From NCBI RefSeq assembly GCF_001077535.1, contig NZ_CP011968.1, positions 1,736,001 through 1,800,000 of the forward strand: a stretch of 64,000 nucleotides of DNA. The letters are read 5' to 3'. Every line of letters begins with the position of its first letter. Position 1 is the stretch's first letter. The position numbers and the translations under genes are program-made. The notes under the pieces are model-generated. The model saw only the letters and a list, made by a program, of their open reading frames with translations, did no database searches and was not told the origin of the DNA. This stretch comes from Clostridioides difficile ATCC 9689 = DSM 1296 (GTDB lineage Bacteria; Bacillota; Clostridia; Peptostreptococcales; Peptostreptococcaceae). Positions 33,872-41,948 of this stretch are shown here, piece by piece.

Positions 33872-35003
33872 AAATATTAAAGTCAATCCTGACTTTACTC
33901 AAGTGAGAAATAAAATTTTTATGAGAACAGCTTTAATGGCATTTATAGCCATTATTTTCATATGGATTTTATATTCTTTTATATTGTATGGTAAGTTTTC
34001 TATCTGGATAGTATCATTTTTTGAAAATGCTTTTCGTATGGAATATAAAGCTGCATTGAATTTATATCAGCAGATTTTCCGTAATAGCATGGAGCTCTTC
34101 ATGATACTAGCTATGGTGATTGTGTTTTTTATAATATTCCGTGTTTATTTAAATTGGTTTACAAAATATTTTAGTGAAATAAATCAAGGTATTGACTCTC
34201 TTATCAAAGAAGATGTTGGAGAAGTGGCTTTATCTCCAGAGTTATTGGCAATAGAAAAGAAAATAAACTCAATTAAACATATACTTGAACAACGTAAATT
34301 TGAGACACAAATGGCAGAACAACGTAAGAATGAACTTATTGTTTATCTTGCACATGATTTAAAAACACCACTTACATCAGTTATAGGGTATCTGACACTA
34401 CTTCGAGATGAAAGTCAGATTTCTGAAGAACTGCGAAAAAAATATTTATCTATTTCGTTGGATAAGGCAGAGCGTCTTGAAGATTTAATTAATGAATTCT
34501 TTGAAATTACAAGGTTTAATTTATCAAATATATCACTTGAATACAGTACAGTAAGCTTAACTCGTATGCTTGAACAACTAACATATGAGTTTAAACCTAC
34601 TTTGATGAGTAAGAATTTAAAATATACACTGAATGTTACACCAAATATGATGATAAGGTGTGATGTTAATAAAATGCAACGTGTATTTGATAACTTATTA
34701 CGAAATGCTGTTTATTATAGTTTTGAAGATACTACTATTGAAATAACAGCTGTACAGGAGGATGATTATATAAAGCTTAAATTTATGAATCATAGCAATA
34801 CGATTCCAGAGGAAAAACTTGAGCGTATTTTTGAACAATTTTACAGGTTGGATACATCTCGTAATTCAAACAGTGGTAGAGCTGGGTTGGGACTTGCTAT
34901 AGCTAAAGAAATAGTGGAGCTTCATAACGGGACAATAACAGCTCATAGCGAGAACAATATAATTACCTTTAAGGTTATTATTCCGATTGTAGGAAATTTG
35001 TAA
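33861..35003 (+). CDS. vanS: Sensor histidine kinase VanS of the vanG-type cluster
   Basis: A 380-aa membrane kinase that senses glycopeptide action. There are two membrane segments (about 22-43 and 78-98) with a short outer loop of ~35 residues between them. The dimerisation helix has the phospho-acceptor H165 in LAHDLKTPLTSVIGYL, and the ATPase domain has N- and G-boxes (FDNLLRNAVYYS, GRAGLGLAIAKEIVELHNG). The start is a TTG at 33861 that overlaps vanR by 11 bases, with GGGGAGTAGG upstream. The short sensor loop matches VanB/VanG-type VanS proteins rather than large-domain sensors. Confidence 0.94.
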   Translation: MKSKNIKVNPDFTQVRNKIFMRTALMAFIAIIFIWILYSFILYGKFSIWIVSFFENAFRMEYKAALNLYQQIFRNSMELFMILAMVIVFFIIFRVYLNWFTKYFSEINQGIDSLIKEDVGEVALSPELLAIEKKINSIKHILEQRKFETQMAEQRKNELIVYLAHDLKTPLTSVIGYLTLLRDESQISEELRKKYLSISLDKAERLEDLINEFFEITRFNLSNISLEYSTVSLTRMLEQLTYEFKPTLMSKNLKYTLNVTPNMMIRCDVNKMQRVFDNLLRNAVYYSFEDTTIEITAVQEDDYIKLKFMNHSNTIPEEKLERIFEQFYRLDTSRNSNSGRAGLGLAIAKEIVELHNGTITAHSENNIITFKVIIPIVGNL

Positions 35004-35052
35004 GAATTTAAGTATAAAAAAATAGGAAATTCTTTAGGATAAATAAATAAAG

Positions 35053-35101
35053 AGCACTCTTGTTATTGATATAATTACTGTATCAAAACAAGAGTGCTTT
35101 T
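35053..35101 (+). terminator. Hairpin A: likely terminator of vanRS
   Basis: AGCACTCTTGTT (35053-35064) pairs with AACAAGAGTGCT (35087-35098), followed by TTT. The 22-base loop is part of the longer repeat that forms hairpin B. Confidence 0.65.
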
Positions 35102-35126
35102 ATTTTGATACAGTAATTATATCAAT
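35065..35126 (+). repeat. Hairpin B: 24-bp perfect inverted repeat overlapping hairpin A
   Basis: 35065-35088 (starting ATTGATATAATTACTG) is exactly complementary to 35103-35126, with 14 bases between. Its left arm is the loop of hairpin A and its loop contains the 3' arm of hairpin A, so the RNA can form one or the other but not both. Confidence 0.75.
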
Positions 35127-35263
35127 AGAAAAATGTGAAAATATATTATGTGGAACAGATGCAATTGTAAGTGAAGGTTGATTGGATTTGAAATAGAAAA
35201 AGTATTTTAACATGTTTCTGTAGATTGTATAAAAATAAATAAATCAACAAAGGAGAATCAAAG

Positions 35264-36364
35264 ATGAATAATAAAAAAATTGCAGTTATATTTGGTGGAA
35301 ACTCAACAGAATATGATGTATCATTACAATCAGCTTTTGCAGTACTTGAGAATTTGAATACGGAAAAATATGATATTATACCAATTGGAATTACAAGGGA
35401 GGGTAATTGGTATCATTATATTGGAGATTATAATAATATCCAGAATAACACTTGGTTTGAAAGGGATACTGATATAATTCCAGTTATTGTTTCGCAGAAC
35501 CGTGTCAAAAATGGTATTATTGAATTTTTAATTCCTGATGCTGTTTCTCAGAATCATATTCCAAATAGTGCTATTGAATCATGTGAAAATGATATTAAAT
35601 ACACTAAACTTGATTTTGTGTTTCCTGTATTGCATGGAAAAAATGGAGAAGATGGAACAGTGCAGGGGTTATTTGAATTGGCAGGTATACAGGTTATTGG
35701 ATGTGGTACTCTTTCTTCAGCATTATGTATGGACAAAGACAAATCACATAAACTTGTTCATTCAGAAGGTATTAAAGTACCAAAATCAATATTACTAAAA
35801 TACTCAGATAAATTTAATGTGGCTGAACTGTCAAAAGACTTAACTTATCCATTATTTATAAAACCTGTGCGTGCAGGTTCATCATTTGGTATTAGTAAAA
35901 TTTATAAAAAAGAAGAGTTACAAGTAGCAGTAGACTTGGCTTTTGAACATGATAATGAAGTAATAATTGAGGAAAATATTGATGGTTTTGAGGTAGGGTG
36001 TGCAGTTTTAGGAAACAATGACTTACTTGTTGGAAGAGTAGATGAAATAGAATTGTCAAAAGGATTTTTTGATTATACAGAAAAATATACATTGAAAAGT
36101 TCAAAAATTCATATGCCAGCTAGAATTGATTTGGATTGTGAGAAAAGAATACAAGAGACAGCAAAAATTATTTATAGAACTCTTGGATGTTCTGGATTTG
36201 CTAGAGTAGATATGTTTTTAACTCCATCTGGTGAAATTATTTTTAATGAAGTCAATACAATTCCTGGCTTTACTTCTCATAGTCGTTATCCAAATATGAT
36301 GAAAGGTATTGGACTGTCTTTTGAAGAAATATTGGACAAGATAATTGAGGTGTACATAAAATGA
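35264..36364 (+). CDS. vanG: D-alanine--D-serine ligase VanG
   Basis: A 366-aa ATP-grasp ligase that joins D-Ala and D-Ser, giving peptidoglycan precursors with lower vancomycin affinity. The N-terminal FGGNSTEYDVSLQSA holds the E16 and S20 region of Ddl enzymes. The central part has PLFIKPVRAGSSFGISK and VIIEENIDGFEVG for ATP binding. The C-terminal FARVDMF and EVNTIPGFTSHSRYP carry the Mg2+ ligands and the omega-loop. VanG rather than VanA type is inferred from partner genes (vanXY, vanT) and recall of this locus. It overlaps vanXY by four bases (ATGA). Confidence 0.95.
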   Translation: MNNKKIAVIFGGNSTEYDVSLQSAFAVLENLNTEKYDIIPIGITREGNWYHYIGDYNNIQNNTWFERDTDIIPVIVSQNRVKNGIIEFLIPDAVSQNHIPNSAIESCENDIKYTKLDFVFPVLHGKNGEDGTVQGLFELAGIQVIGCGTLSSALCMDKDKSHKLVHSEGIKVPKSILLKYSDKFNVAELSKDLTYPLFIKPVRAGSSFGISKIYKKEELQVAVDLAFEHDNEVIIEENIDGFEVGCAVLGNNDLLVGRVDEIELSKGFFDYTEKYTLKSSKIHMPARIDLDCEKRIQETAKIIYRTLGCSGFARVDMFLTPSGEIIFNEVNTIPGFTSHSRYPNMMKGIGLSFEEILDKIIEVYIK

Positions 36365-37167
36365 TGAATAATATTTTATTAGATAAAAATAAAGAAGATA
36401 AAATGACAAATACTATCTTATTGACTAAAGATAAAGTTTATGATGGGAATCTAATTCTAGTAAATGCTTTTTTACCAGTTAAAACATCTGAAGATATAGA
36501 TTTAATTCCTGTAGATACAAGGTTTCCAAGTATTCTTATGAAACGTGAAGCTACAAACATTTTACAAAATATTTTAAAAAGTATATGTGGAATAAATGAA
36601 ATAGTACCTGTAAGTGGATATCGTACTGCAGAGGAACAACAAGATATATATTCAAGTTCTCTGCGTGACAATGGAAAAGACTTTACTAAAAAGTTTGTAG
36701 CACTTCCAAATCACAGTGAACATCAGACAGGGCTTGCTATTGATTTAGGGTTAAAGAAAGAAGTTATAGATTTTATCTGCCCTGAATTTCCTTATAATGG
36801 TATTTGTAATGAGTTTCGTAAGGCAGCACTACATTATGGTTTTATAGAGCGTTATCAGTGTAAAAAAGAAGAAATAACAGGAATATCTCAAGAACCATGG
36901 CATTTTCGTTATGTGGGATATCCGCATTCTGAGATTATCAATAAAATGAATCTCGCTCTTGAAGAATATATAGAATATATTAAGAGATTTTCGTATACAA
37001 ATTGTTTAAAAATAGAAGATAAAGAAAAAATTATAGAAATCTTTTATGTGCCTATTCATACTAAAGAAGAAGTGAGAATCTCTATACCTGAACAATGTGT
37101 ATATCAAATATCGGGTAACAATAAGGATGGTTTTATTGTGACATTTTGGAGAAATAGAAAGGACTAA
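36361..37167 (+). CDS. vanXY: Bifunctional D,D-dipeptidase/D,D-carboxypeptidase VanXY
   Basis: A 268-aa M15-family zinc peptidase that removes D-Ala-D-Ala dipeptide and the terminal D-Ala of normal precursors, so that D-Ser precursors prevail. The zinc site is visible: SEHQTGLAIDLG (His and Asp of SxHxxGxAxD) and EPWHFRYVG (catalytic Glu and third ligand His). There is no signal peptide, fitting the cytoplasmic VanXY type. Start at the ATG at 36361, overlapping the vanG stop, with GAGG upstream; an internal ATG (MTNTILL) at 36403 is an alternative. Residues after about 215 are an extension beyond the peptidase core. Confidence 0.93.
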   Translation: MMNNILLDKNKEDKMTNTILLTKDKVYDGNLILVNAFLPVKTSEDIDLIPVDTRFPSILMKREATNILQNILKSICGINEIVPVSGYRTAEEQQDIYSSSLRDNGKDFTKKFVALPNHSEHQTGLAIDLGLKKEVIDFICPEFPYNGICNEFRKAALHYGFIERYQCKKEEITGISQEPWHFRYVGYPHSEIINKMNLALEEYIEYIKRFSYTNCLKIEDKEKIIEIFYVPIHTKEEVRISIPEQCVYQISGNNKDGFIVTFWRNRKD

Positions 37168-37184
37168 GAAATGGAGGAACAAGA

Positions 37185-39323
37185 ATGATTAGGAATAAAT
37201 CTTATGCAGGGCTTGATTATTTTAGGATTATAGCTGCATTACTTATAATTGCAATTCATACATCTCCATTATTATCATATAGTAAAATGGCTGACTTTGT
37301 GTTAACTAGTATAATTGCTCGTATTGCTGTGCCATTCTTTTTTATGCTATCAGGCTTTTTTCTAATTTCAACATATAATTATAATTGTAATAAACTGAAA
37401 TCTTTTCTAAAAAATGTATTATTTATTTACGGGATAGCTATTGTAATTTATATTCCCTTAAATATTTACACTGGATATTTTTCCATGAATAATTTAGTGC
37501 CCAATATTATTAAGGACATTGTATTTGATGGGACTTTATATCATTTATGGTATCTTCCTGCATCAATTATTGGTGCAAGTATTGCATACTTTCTTGTAAA
37601 AAAACTAGGTTTAAAGTACTCACTAGTAATCACTATTGTTATTTATGTAATTGGTATGTTTGGTGATAGTTATTATGGTTTTTTAGAAAAAATACCACTA
37701 TTAAAGAATTTATATGGGTATATTTTTGAAGTATCAGATTATACACGAAATGGCATATTTTTTGCACCTGTATTTTTCATACTTGGTGGAATAATATCTA
37801 ATAAATCTAATTATATGTCAACTAAAAATAGCTTGATTGGATTTCTTATATCATTCTTACTTATGTTATGTGAGGGAATGTTTTTACATAAACTAGGGGT
37901 ACAGCGTCATGATAGCATGTATATTATGTTATTGCCATGTATGTATTTCTTATTTACAGCCTTAACATTTTTGAAAGGTTCTCGAGCTAGGTTATTGCGA
38001 ACATCATCATTAATTATTTATATTATACATCCTATGATGATTGTTGTTATTCGTATGTTTTCTAAAATATTCGGAATACAAACTGTCTTGGTTGACAATA
38101 GCCTTATTCATTATATAGTGGTAAGTATAGCATCTTTTATAGCTTCTATAATTATTATATTGATTCTTAAACCTCTAAAAAAAGACTTGAAAGGAGAACA
38201 TAAGGTAAATACCAATAGAGCTTGGATTGAAATTGATTTAAATAATTTGGAACATAATGTAAAGATGATACAAAAAGCTATGCCAGAAGATTGTGAATTG
38301 ATGGCAGTTGTAAAAGCTAATGCCTATGGTCATAGTGCTTTTGAAGTAGCGACTTGTGCAAACCAAATAGGTGTAAAAGCATTTGCAGTAGCAACAATAG
38401 ATGAGGGGATTGATTTACGTCGATATGGAATACTAGGAGAAATATTGATTCTTGGATATACTAACCCAATAAGGGCAAAGGAACTTCATAAATACAATCT
38501 TACACAGAGTGTTATTGACCTTAATCATGCTATCTCTTTAAACAAACAGAAATACAACATAAAATCACACATTAAAATTGATACAGGTATGCACAGACTG
38601 GGTTTTGATGTTAATGATGTGAGGTCAATTTTAAAGGCATTTAAATTAAAATACTTAGATATATGTGGCATATTTACACACTTGTGTGTTTCAGATAGTC
38701 TGAAAGATGAAGATGTAGACTTTACAAATAAACAAATTGAATGTTTTTATAAGTTAATTGATTTTCTGTTAAAAAAAGGTGTAAAAATTCCTAAAGTACA
38801 TATTCAAAGTAGTTATGGTTTTTTTAATTATCCCAATCTTAAGTGTAATTATGTAAGAATTGGAATTGCATTATACGGGATATTAAGTTCTCCAAATGAT
38901 ACGACTAAATTGCAACTTGATTTACGACCTGTTTTATCCTTAAAATCACAAGTAATTCTTATTAGAAAAATACAAAAAGATGATAGTTTTGGATATGGAA
39001 GAGTCTTTATTGCAAGCAGAGATAGCGTAATTGCTATATTATCTATTGGCTATGCCGATGGTATACCTAGAAATTTATCCTGTGGAAAAAGTTACGTAAT
39101 AATAAATGGTTGTAGAGCAGCAATAGTGGGTCGAATTTGCATGGACCAACTTGCTGTTGATATTACAGATATACCTAATGTAGAAGTTGGTAATACGGCA
39201 ATAATAATAGGAAGAGATAATTTATCTGAATTATCTGCTTCTGAAGTTGCAAATAACTCATGTAGTATATCAAATGAATTATTGAGCAGAGTAGGAAGGA
39301 GGTTAAATGTTATAAAGAAGTAA
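37185..39323 (+). CDS. vanT: Membrane-bound serine racemase VanT
   Basis: A 712-aa two-domain protein that supplies D-Ser for VanG. Residues 1-335 form a membrane acyltransferase-3-like domain with about ten membrane segments (SYAGLDYFRIIAALLIIAIHTSPLL at the start), possibly taking up L-Ser. Residues 345-712 are an alanine-racemase-type PLP domain with Lys377 in VVKANAYGH, DTGMHRLGF, RIGIALYG, and the catalytic Tyr region in FGYGR. GGAGG precedes the ATG. It ends the vanG-vanXY-vanT operon; a strong terminator follows. Confidence 0.95.
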   Translation: MIRNKSYAGLDYFRIIAALLIIAIHTSPLLSYSKMADFVLTSIIARIAVPFFFMLSGFFLISTYNYNCNKLKSFLKNVLFIYGIAIVIYIPLNIYTGYFSMNNLVPNIIKDIVFDGTLYHLWYLPASIIGASIAYFLVKKLGLKYSLVITIVIYVIGMFGDSYYGFLEKIPLLKNLYGYIFEVSDYTRNGIFFAPVFFILGGIISNKSNYMSTKNSLIGFLISFLLMLCEGMFLHKLGVQRHDSMYIMLLPCMYFLFTALTFLKGSRARLLRTSSLIIYIIHPMMIVVIRMFSKIFGIQTVLVDNSLIHYIVVSIASFIASIIIILILKPLKKDLKGEHKVNTNRAWIEIDLNNLEHNVKMIQKAMPEDCELMAVVKANAYGHSAFEVATCANQIGVKAFAVATIDEGIDLRRYGILGEILILGYTNPIRAKELHKYNLTQSVIDLNHAISLNKQKYNIKSHIKIDTGMHRLGFDVNDVRSILKAFKLKYLDICGIFTHLCVSDSLKDEDVDFTNKQIECFYKLIDFLLKKGVKIPKVHIQSSYGFFNYPNLKCNYVRIGIALYGILSSPNDTTKLQLDLRPVLSLKSQVILIRKIQKDDSFGYGRVFIASRDSVIAILSIGYADGIPRNLSCGKSYVIINGCRAAIVGRICMDQLAVDITDIPNVEVGNTAIIIGRDNLSELSASEVANNSCSISNELLSRVGRRLNVIKK

Positions 39324-39440
39324 CTCAATTAAATAGTAATATTTGTTGTACTGTGTAATTTATTTTAATCTGACTAGACATTTTTAGTAATATTATGTCT
39401 AATATATATTTTTTATAACTTACATGACAATTTAAGCTAT

Positions 39441-39486
39441 AAAAAGGTGATGTTTCAGATTTTTATTTTGAAACATCACCTTTTTT
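39441..39486 (+). terminator. Terminator after the van cluster
   Basis: 17-bp stem AAAAAGGTGATGTTTCA (39441-39457) with its complement, then TTTTTT. It closes the vanG operon; the rest of the 313-base spacer to the DedA-like gene is AT-rich without other structure. Confidence 0.9.
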
Positions 39487-39636
39487 GTTATAATATATAA
39501 TAAAATAATTATACCTTAACTGTAAACTTATATAGATTATTTACTTTTTAATATTAGATTCATTTTTTGAGATTGGTATATAATAAACATATAGAGTATA
39601 TAATAATAGTTAAAGTTAAAAAAGGGGAAAAGCAAT

Positions 39637-40257
39637 ATGCAGTATATACAAGAATTACTTGATTTGACTCAAAATTATTGGGTGTTAGCCACAATAATCG
39701 GCTTATTAAGTGCATTTATAGAAAGCTTTATACCAGCCTTACCACTTGTTGCTATAGTTACAGCAAATGCTGCAATACAAGGATTATTTATTGGATGTTT
39801 GTTATCATGGATTGGCTCAGGACTTGGGACAACTTCATTATTCTTATTAATAAGCAGATTTAATGATAGTAAGCTTTTTAATAAGTTGAGAAATAGTAAA
39901 ACTGAAAAAGCAATAAGTTGGATGGATAAACAGGGATTTAAGTTATTATTTATAGCGTATGCCTGTCCATTTATGCCCGGTTGTTTAGTTACTATCGCAT
40001 CAGCTTTTGGTAAAAAAGATTTAAAAGATTTTGTGCCAGCAATGTTGGCAGGAAAATTTGTAATGTTTATAGTTATAAGTTACGTGGCAAGTGATATAGA
40101 AGGTTTTATAACAAGTCCTTTAAAGATAGCATCATTTATATTATTGGTGTTTTTGTCATGGAAGATTGGAAATAGAGTAAATAAAAATCTTGAAAATCAT
40201 AATTATGATTTCCATCATAAAAAACATCACAATGATAAAGATGATAAAATGATTTAG
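39637..40257 (+). CDS. DedA/TVP38-family membrane protein
   Basis: A 206-aa protein with about five hydrophobic segments in the SNARE-associated (VTT/DedA) pattern: the re-entrant motif IESFIPALPLVAIV, then GSGLGTTSLFLLISRF, and a second re-entrant part FIAYACPFMPGCLVTIASAFG. DedA proteins act in lipid-carrier (undecaprenyl phosphate) or phospholipid flipping and membrane homeostasis. The C-terminus is His/Asp/Lys-rich (HHKKHHNDKDD) and could bind metal. GGGG precedes the ATG. Being next to the van cluster is suggestive for a lipid-carrier role but may be chance. Confidence 0.83.
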   Translation: MQYIQELLDLTQNYWVLATIIGLLSAFIESFIPALPLVAIVTANAAIQGLFIGCLLSWIGSGLGTTSLFLLISRFNDSKLFNKLRNSKTEKAISWMDKQGFKLLFIAYACPFMPGCLVTIASAFGKKDLKDFVPAMLAGKFVMFIVISYVASDIEGFITSPLKIASFILLVFLSWKIGNRVNKNLENHNYDFHHKKHHNDKDDKMI

Positions 40258-40265
40258 CTTGTACG

Positions 40266-40326
40266 AAATAAAACGTATCTTAAAATTATTTAGTACTAAA
40301 TTATTTTAAGATACGTTTTATTTTTT
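40266..40326. terminator. Terminator between the DedA-like and YdjM-like genes
   Basis: 21-bp stem (40266-40286 with 40303-40323, core AAACGTATCTTAAAAT), flanked by A's and T's. It can serve the convergent pair. Confidence 0.85.
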
Positions 40327-40422
40327 GTATTAAGGTACAAAATTTTTAGTTCTTTTGTAAACTAAAATATATAAAACTTATTTATACTTAGTTCAAAATA
40401 TTGTTATTTATTTTTTCTACAA

Positions 40423-40959
40423 CTATAATAAAATATAAAATTGATATCCAATCAAAAAAATAACTATGAAATTTAATAGCTTAGATATGAATTTTTCTGT
40501 TTTTGAGTTAGTTTTTATAGGTAGTAAAGAAATGTTTATGGTAATGGGATAAAACAATTCAATACCTTCTTTAGTAATAAGGTCAAGACACAAGTGAGAT
40601 AGATATCCTATTATAAACCCACTGGACAAACATGAGAAAACTATATTATTGTTAGTGAAGATTGTCAGAGATTTAAAAAAACTATAAATAAGTAATAAGG
40701 CAATTAGACTGTGAGTAAACCCTCTATGTCTAAACCTACTTCCAAATAATTTGTATATTAACATAAATTTTTTACTTATGTAAGAACCTCTCATATCTAT
40801 ATCTGGAAATAAAGAACCTAAATATGCAAAATAAATATAAATTATAATTAATACTATTTTATATGCAATATCGTATTTAACTAGGTATAGATTGTTTATA
40901 AAGGGGAGTATCAAAAGTGCGAATATATAACCTCCCCTTTCATGTGTTTCTTTTATCAT
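40423..40959 (-). CDS. YdjM-like membrane-bound metal-dependent hydrolase (DUF457)
   Basis: A 178-aa membrane protein with four or five hydrophobic segments. The family motifs are visible: HERGG near the start, PDIDMRGS, FRHRGFTHSLIAL (metal-binding His) and GYLSHLCLDLITKEGIELFYP. The family is annotated as putative metal-dependent hydrolases and is often linked to LexA/SOS or phospholipid turnover, without proof. I start at the ATG at 40959, eight bases after AGGAGG; the frame stays open 33 bases further up. Confidence 0.85.
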   Translation of the reverse strand: MIKETHERGGYIFALLILPFINNLYLVKYDIAYKIVLIIIYIYFAYLGSLFPDIDMRGSYISKKFMLIYKLFGSRFRHRGFTHSLIALLLIYSFFKSLTIFTNNNIVFSCLSSGFIIGYLSHLCLDLITKEGIELFYPITINISLLPIKTNSKTEKFISKLLNFIVIFLIGYQFYILL

Positions 40960-41071
40960 ATAAAAATCCTCCTGAATCGTCACTATAAACATTATATTGG
41001 TAAATTTAGACTATCTTTTATTATATTATATAGCAAACATAAGTTTTTTTCAAAAGGATTTTAATATTTAA

Positions 41072-41776
41072 TTAATCTTGAGATTTTAAATTTTTGTAAT
41101 TTTCTAAAGCACCATTCCAATTTACTACATTAAACCAGTTGTCAATGTATTCATTTCTTCTATTTTGATATTTTAAATAGTAAGCATGCTCCCAAACATC
41201 AAGTCCTATTATAGGAGTTAGGTTTTTACTTACAGGGCTATCCTGATTTGGAGTAGTCATAATAGATAATTTCCCATCTTTAGTAGCTACAAGCCAAGCC
41301 CAACCAGAACCAAAGACATCTAAAGCAGATTTTTGGAACTCTTGCTTAAATTTTTCAAAAGAACCAAAGTCTCTATCAATAGCTTCTTTTAAAGATTCAG
41401 AAGGTATGGTTTTTTCTGGTGTCATTATATCAAAAAAGAATTTATGATTATAAGCTCCACCTGCATTATTTCTTACAGTTGTAGCAATATCTTTAGGTAA
41501 AGAATCTAAATTTTGCAATAATTCACATAAAGAATAATTATAAAGCTCAGGATATTTTTCAAGAGCAGCATTTAATTTATCAACATAAGCTTGATAATGC
41601 TTATCATGATGCAGTTTCATTGTTTCTTTATCTATATAAGGTTCAAGTGCATCATATGCATAAGGTAATGGTTTAACCTTAAATTTGTTATTTTCAGGTG
41701 TAAAAGCAAATGAAGTTATGCACTGTGAGATTATAAATAAAGACATAATAACTGGTATTAATATTTTTTTCTTCAT
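41072..41776 (-). CDS. sodA: Exported superoxide dismutase (Fe/Mn), spore-coat associated
   Basis: A 234-aa Fe/Mn superoxide dismutase converting superoxide to O2 and H2O2. It has an N-terminal signal peptide (about residues 1-24, KKKILIPVIMSLFIISQCITSFA), unusual for SodA. Metal ligands: His in LHHDKHYQAYV, His in YNHKFFFDI, and Asp and His in LDVWEHAYY. I recall it as the C. difficile SodA found in spore coats. The ATG at 41776 follows AGGAGG; three more codons are open upstream. An export role on spores or in the envelope is inferred. Confidence 0.93.
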   Translation of the reverse strand: MKKKILIPVIMSLFIISQCITSFAFTPENNKFKVKPLPYAYDALEPYIDKETMKLHHDKHYQAYVDKLNAALEKYPELYNYSLCELLQNLDSLPKDIATTVRNNAGGAYNHKFFFDIMTPEKTIPSESLKEAIDRDFGSFEKFKQEFQKSALDVFGSGWAWLVATKDGKLSIMTTPNQDSPVSKNLTPIIGLDVWEHAYYLKYQNRRNEYIDNWFNVVNWNGALENYKNLKSQD

Positions 41777-41948
41777 AAAAATCACCTCCTAATATAGTAT
41801 TTCTAGAAATAAAAAAAATATGAAATATTAACAGATAATTTATAAGAATTTAATAGCAATTTCATTTTAAATTGAATAAGTTTTAAAGCCAAAGACAAAA
41901 CTATGAAATATAGAATAAGACTAAAGGACAGAAAGGAATTTTGATTAT

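Larger units (their letters stand above)
35004..35263 (+). promoter_or_regulatory. vanS-vanG spacer, presumed vanG promoter region
   Basis: 260 bases. The first half carries two overlapping, mutually exclusive hairpins (35053-35126, listed separately). The second half should hold the VanR-dependent promoter; TTAACA (35207-35212) and TATAAA (35228-35233) with a 15-base spacer is the best but short-spaced candidate. AAAGGAG precedes vanG. Confidence 0.5.

Noticed and set aside
35065-35126. The 24-bp vanS-vanG repeat as a second DNA-inversion switch
   Set aside because: Only 14 bases separate the arms, too short for a useful invertible segment; an RNA hairpin is the simpler reading.
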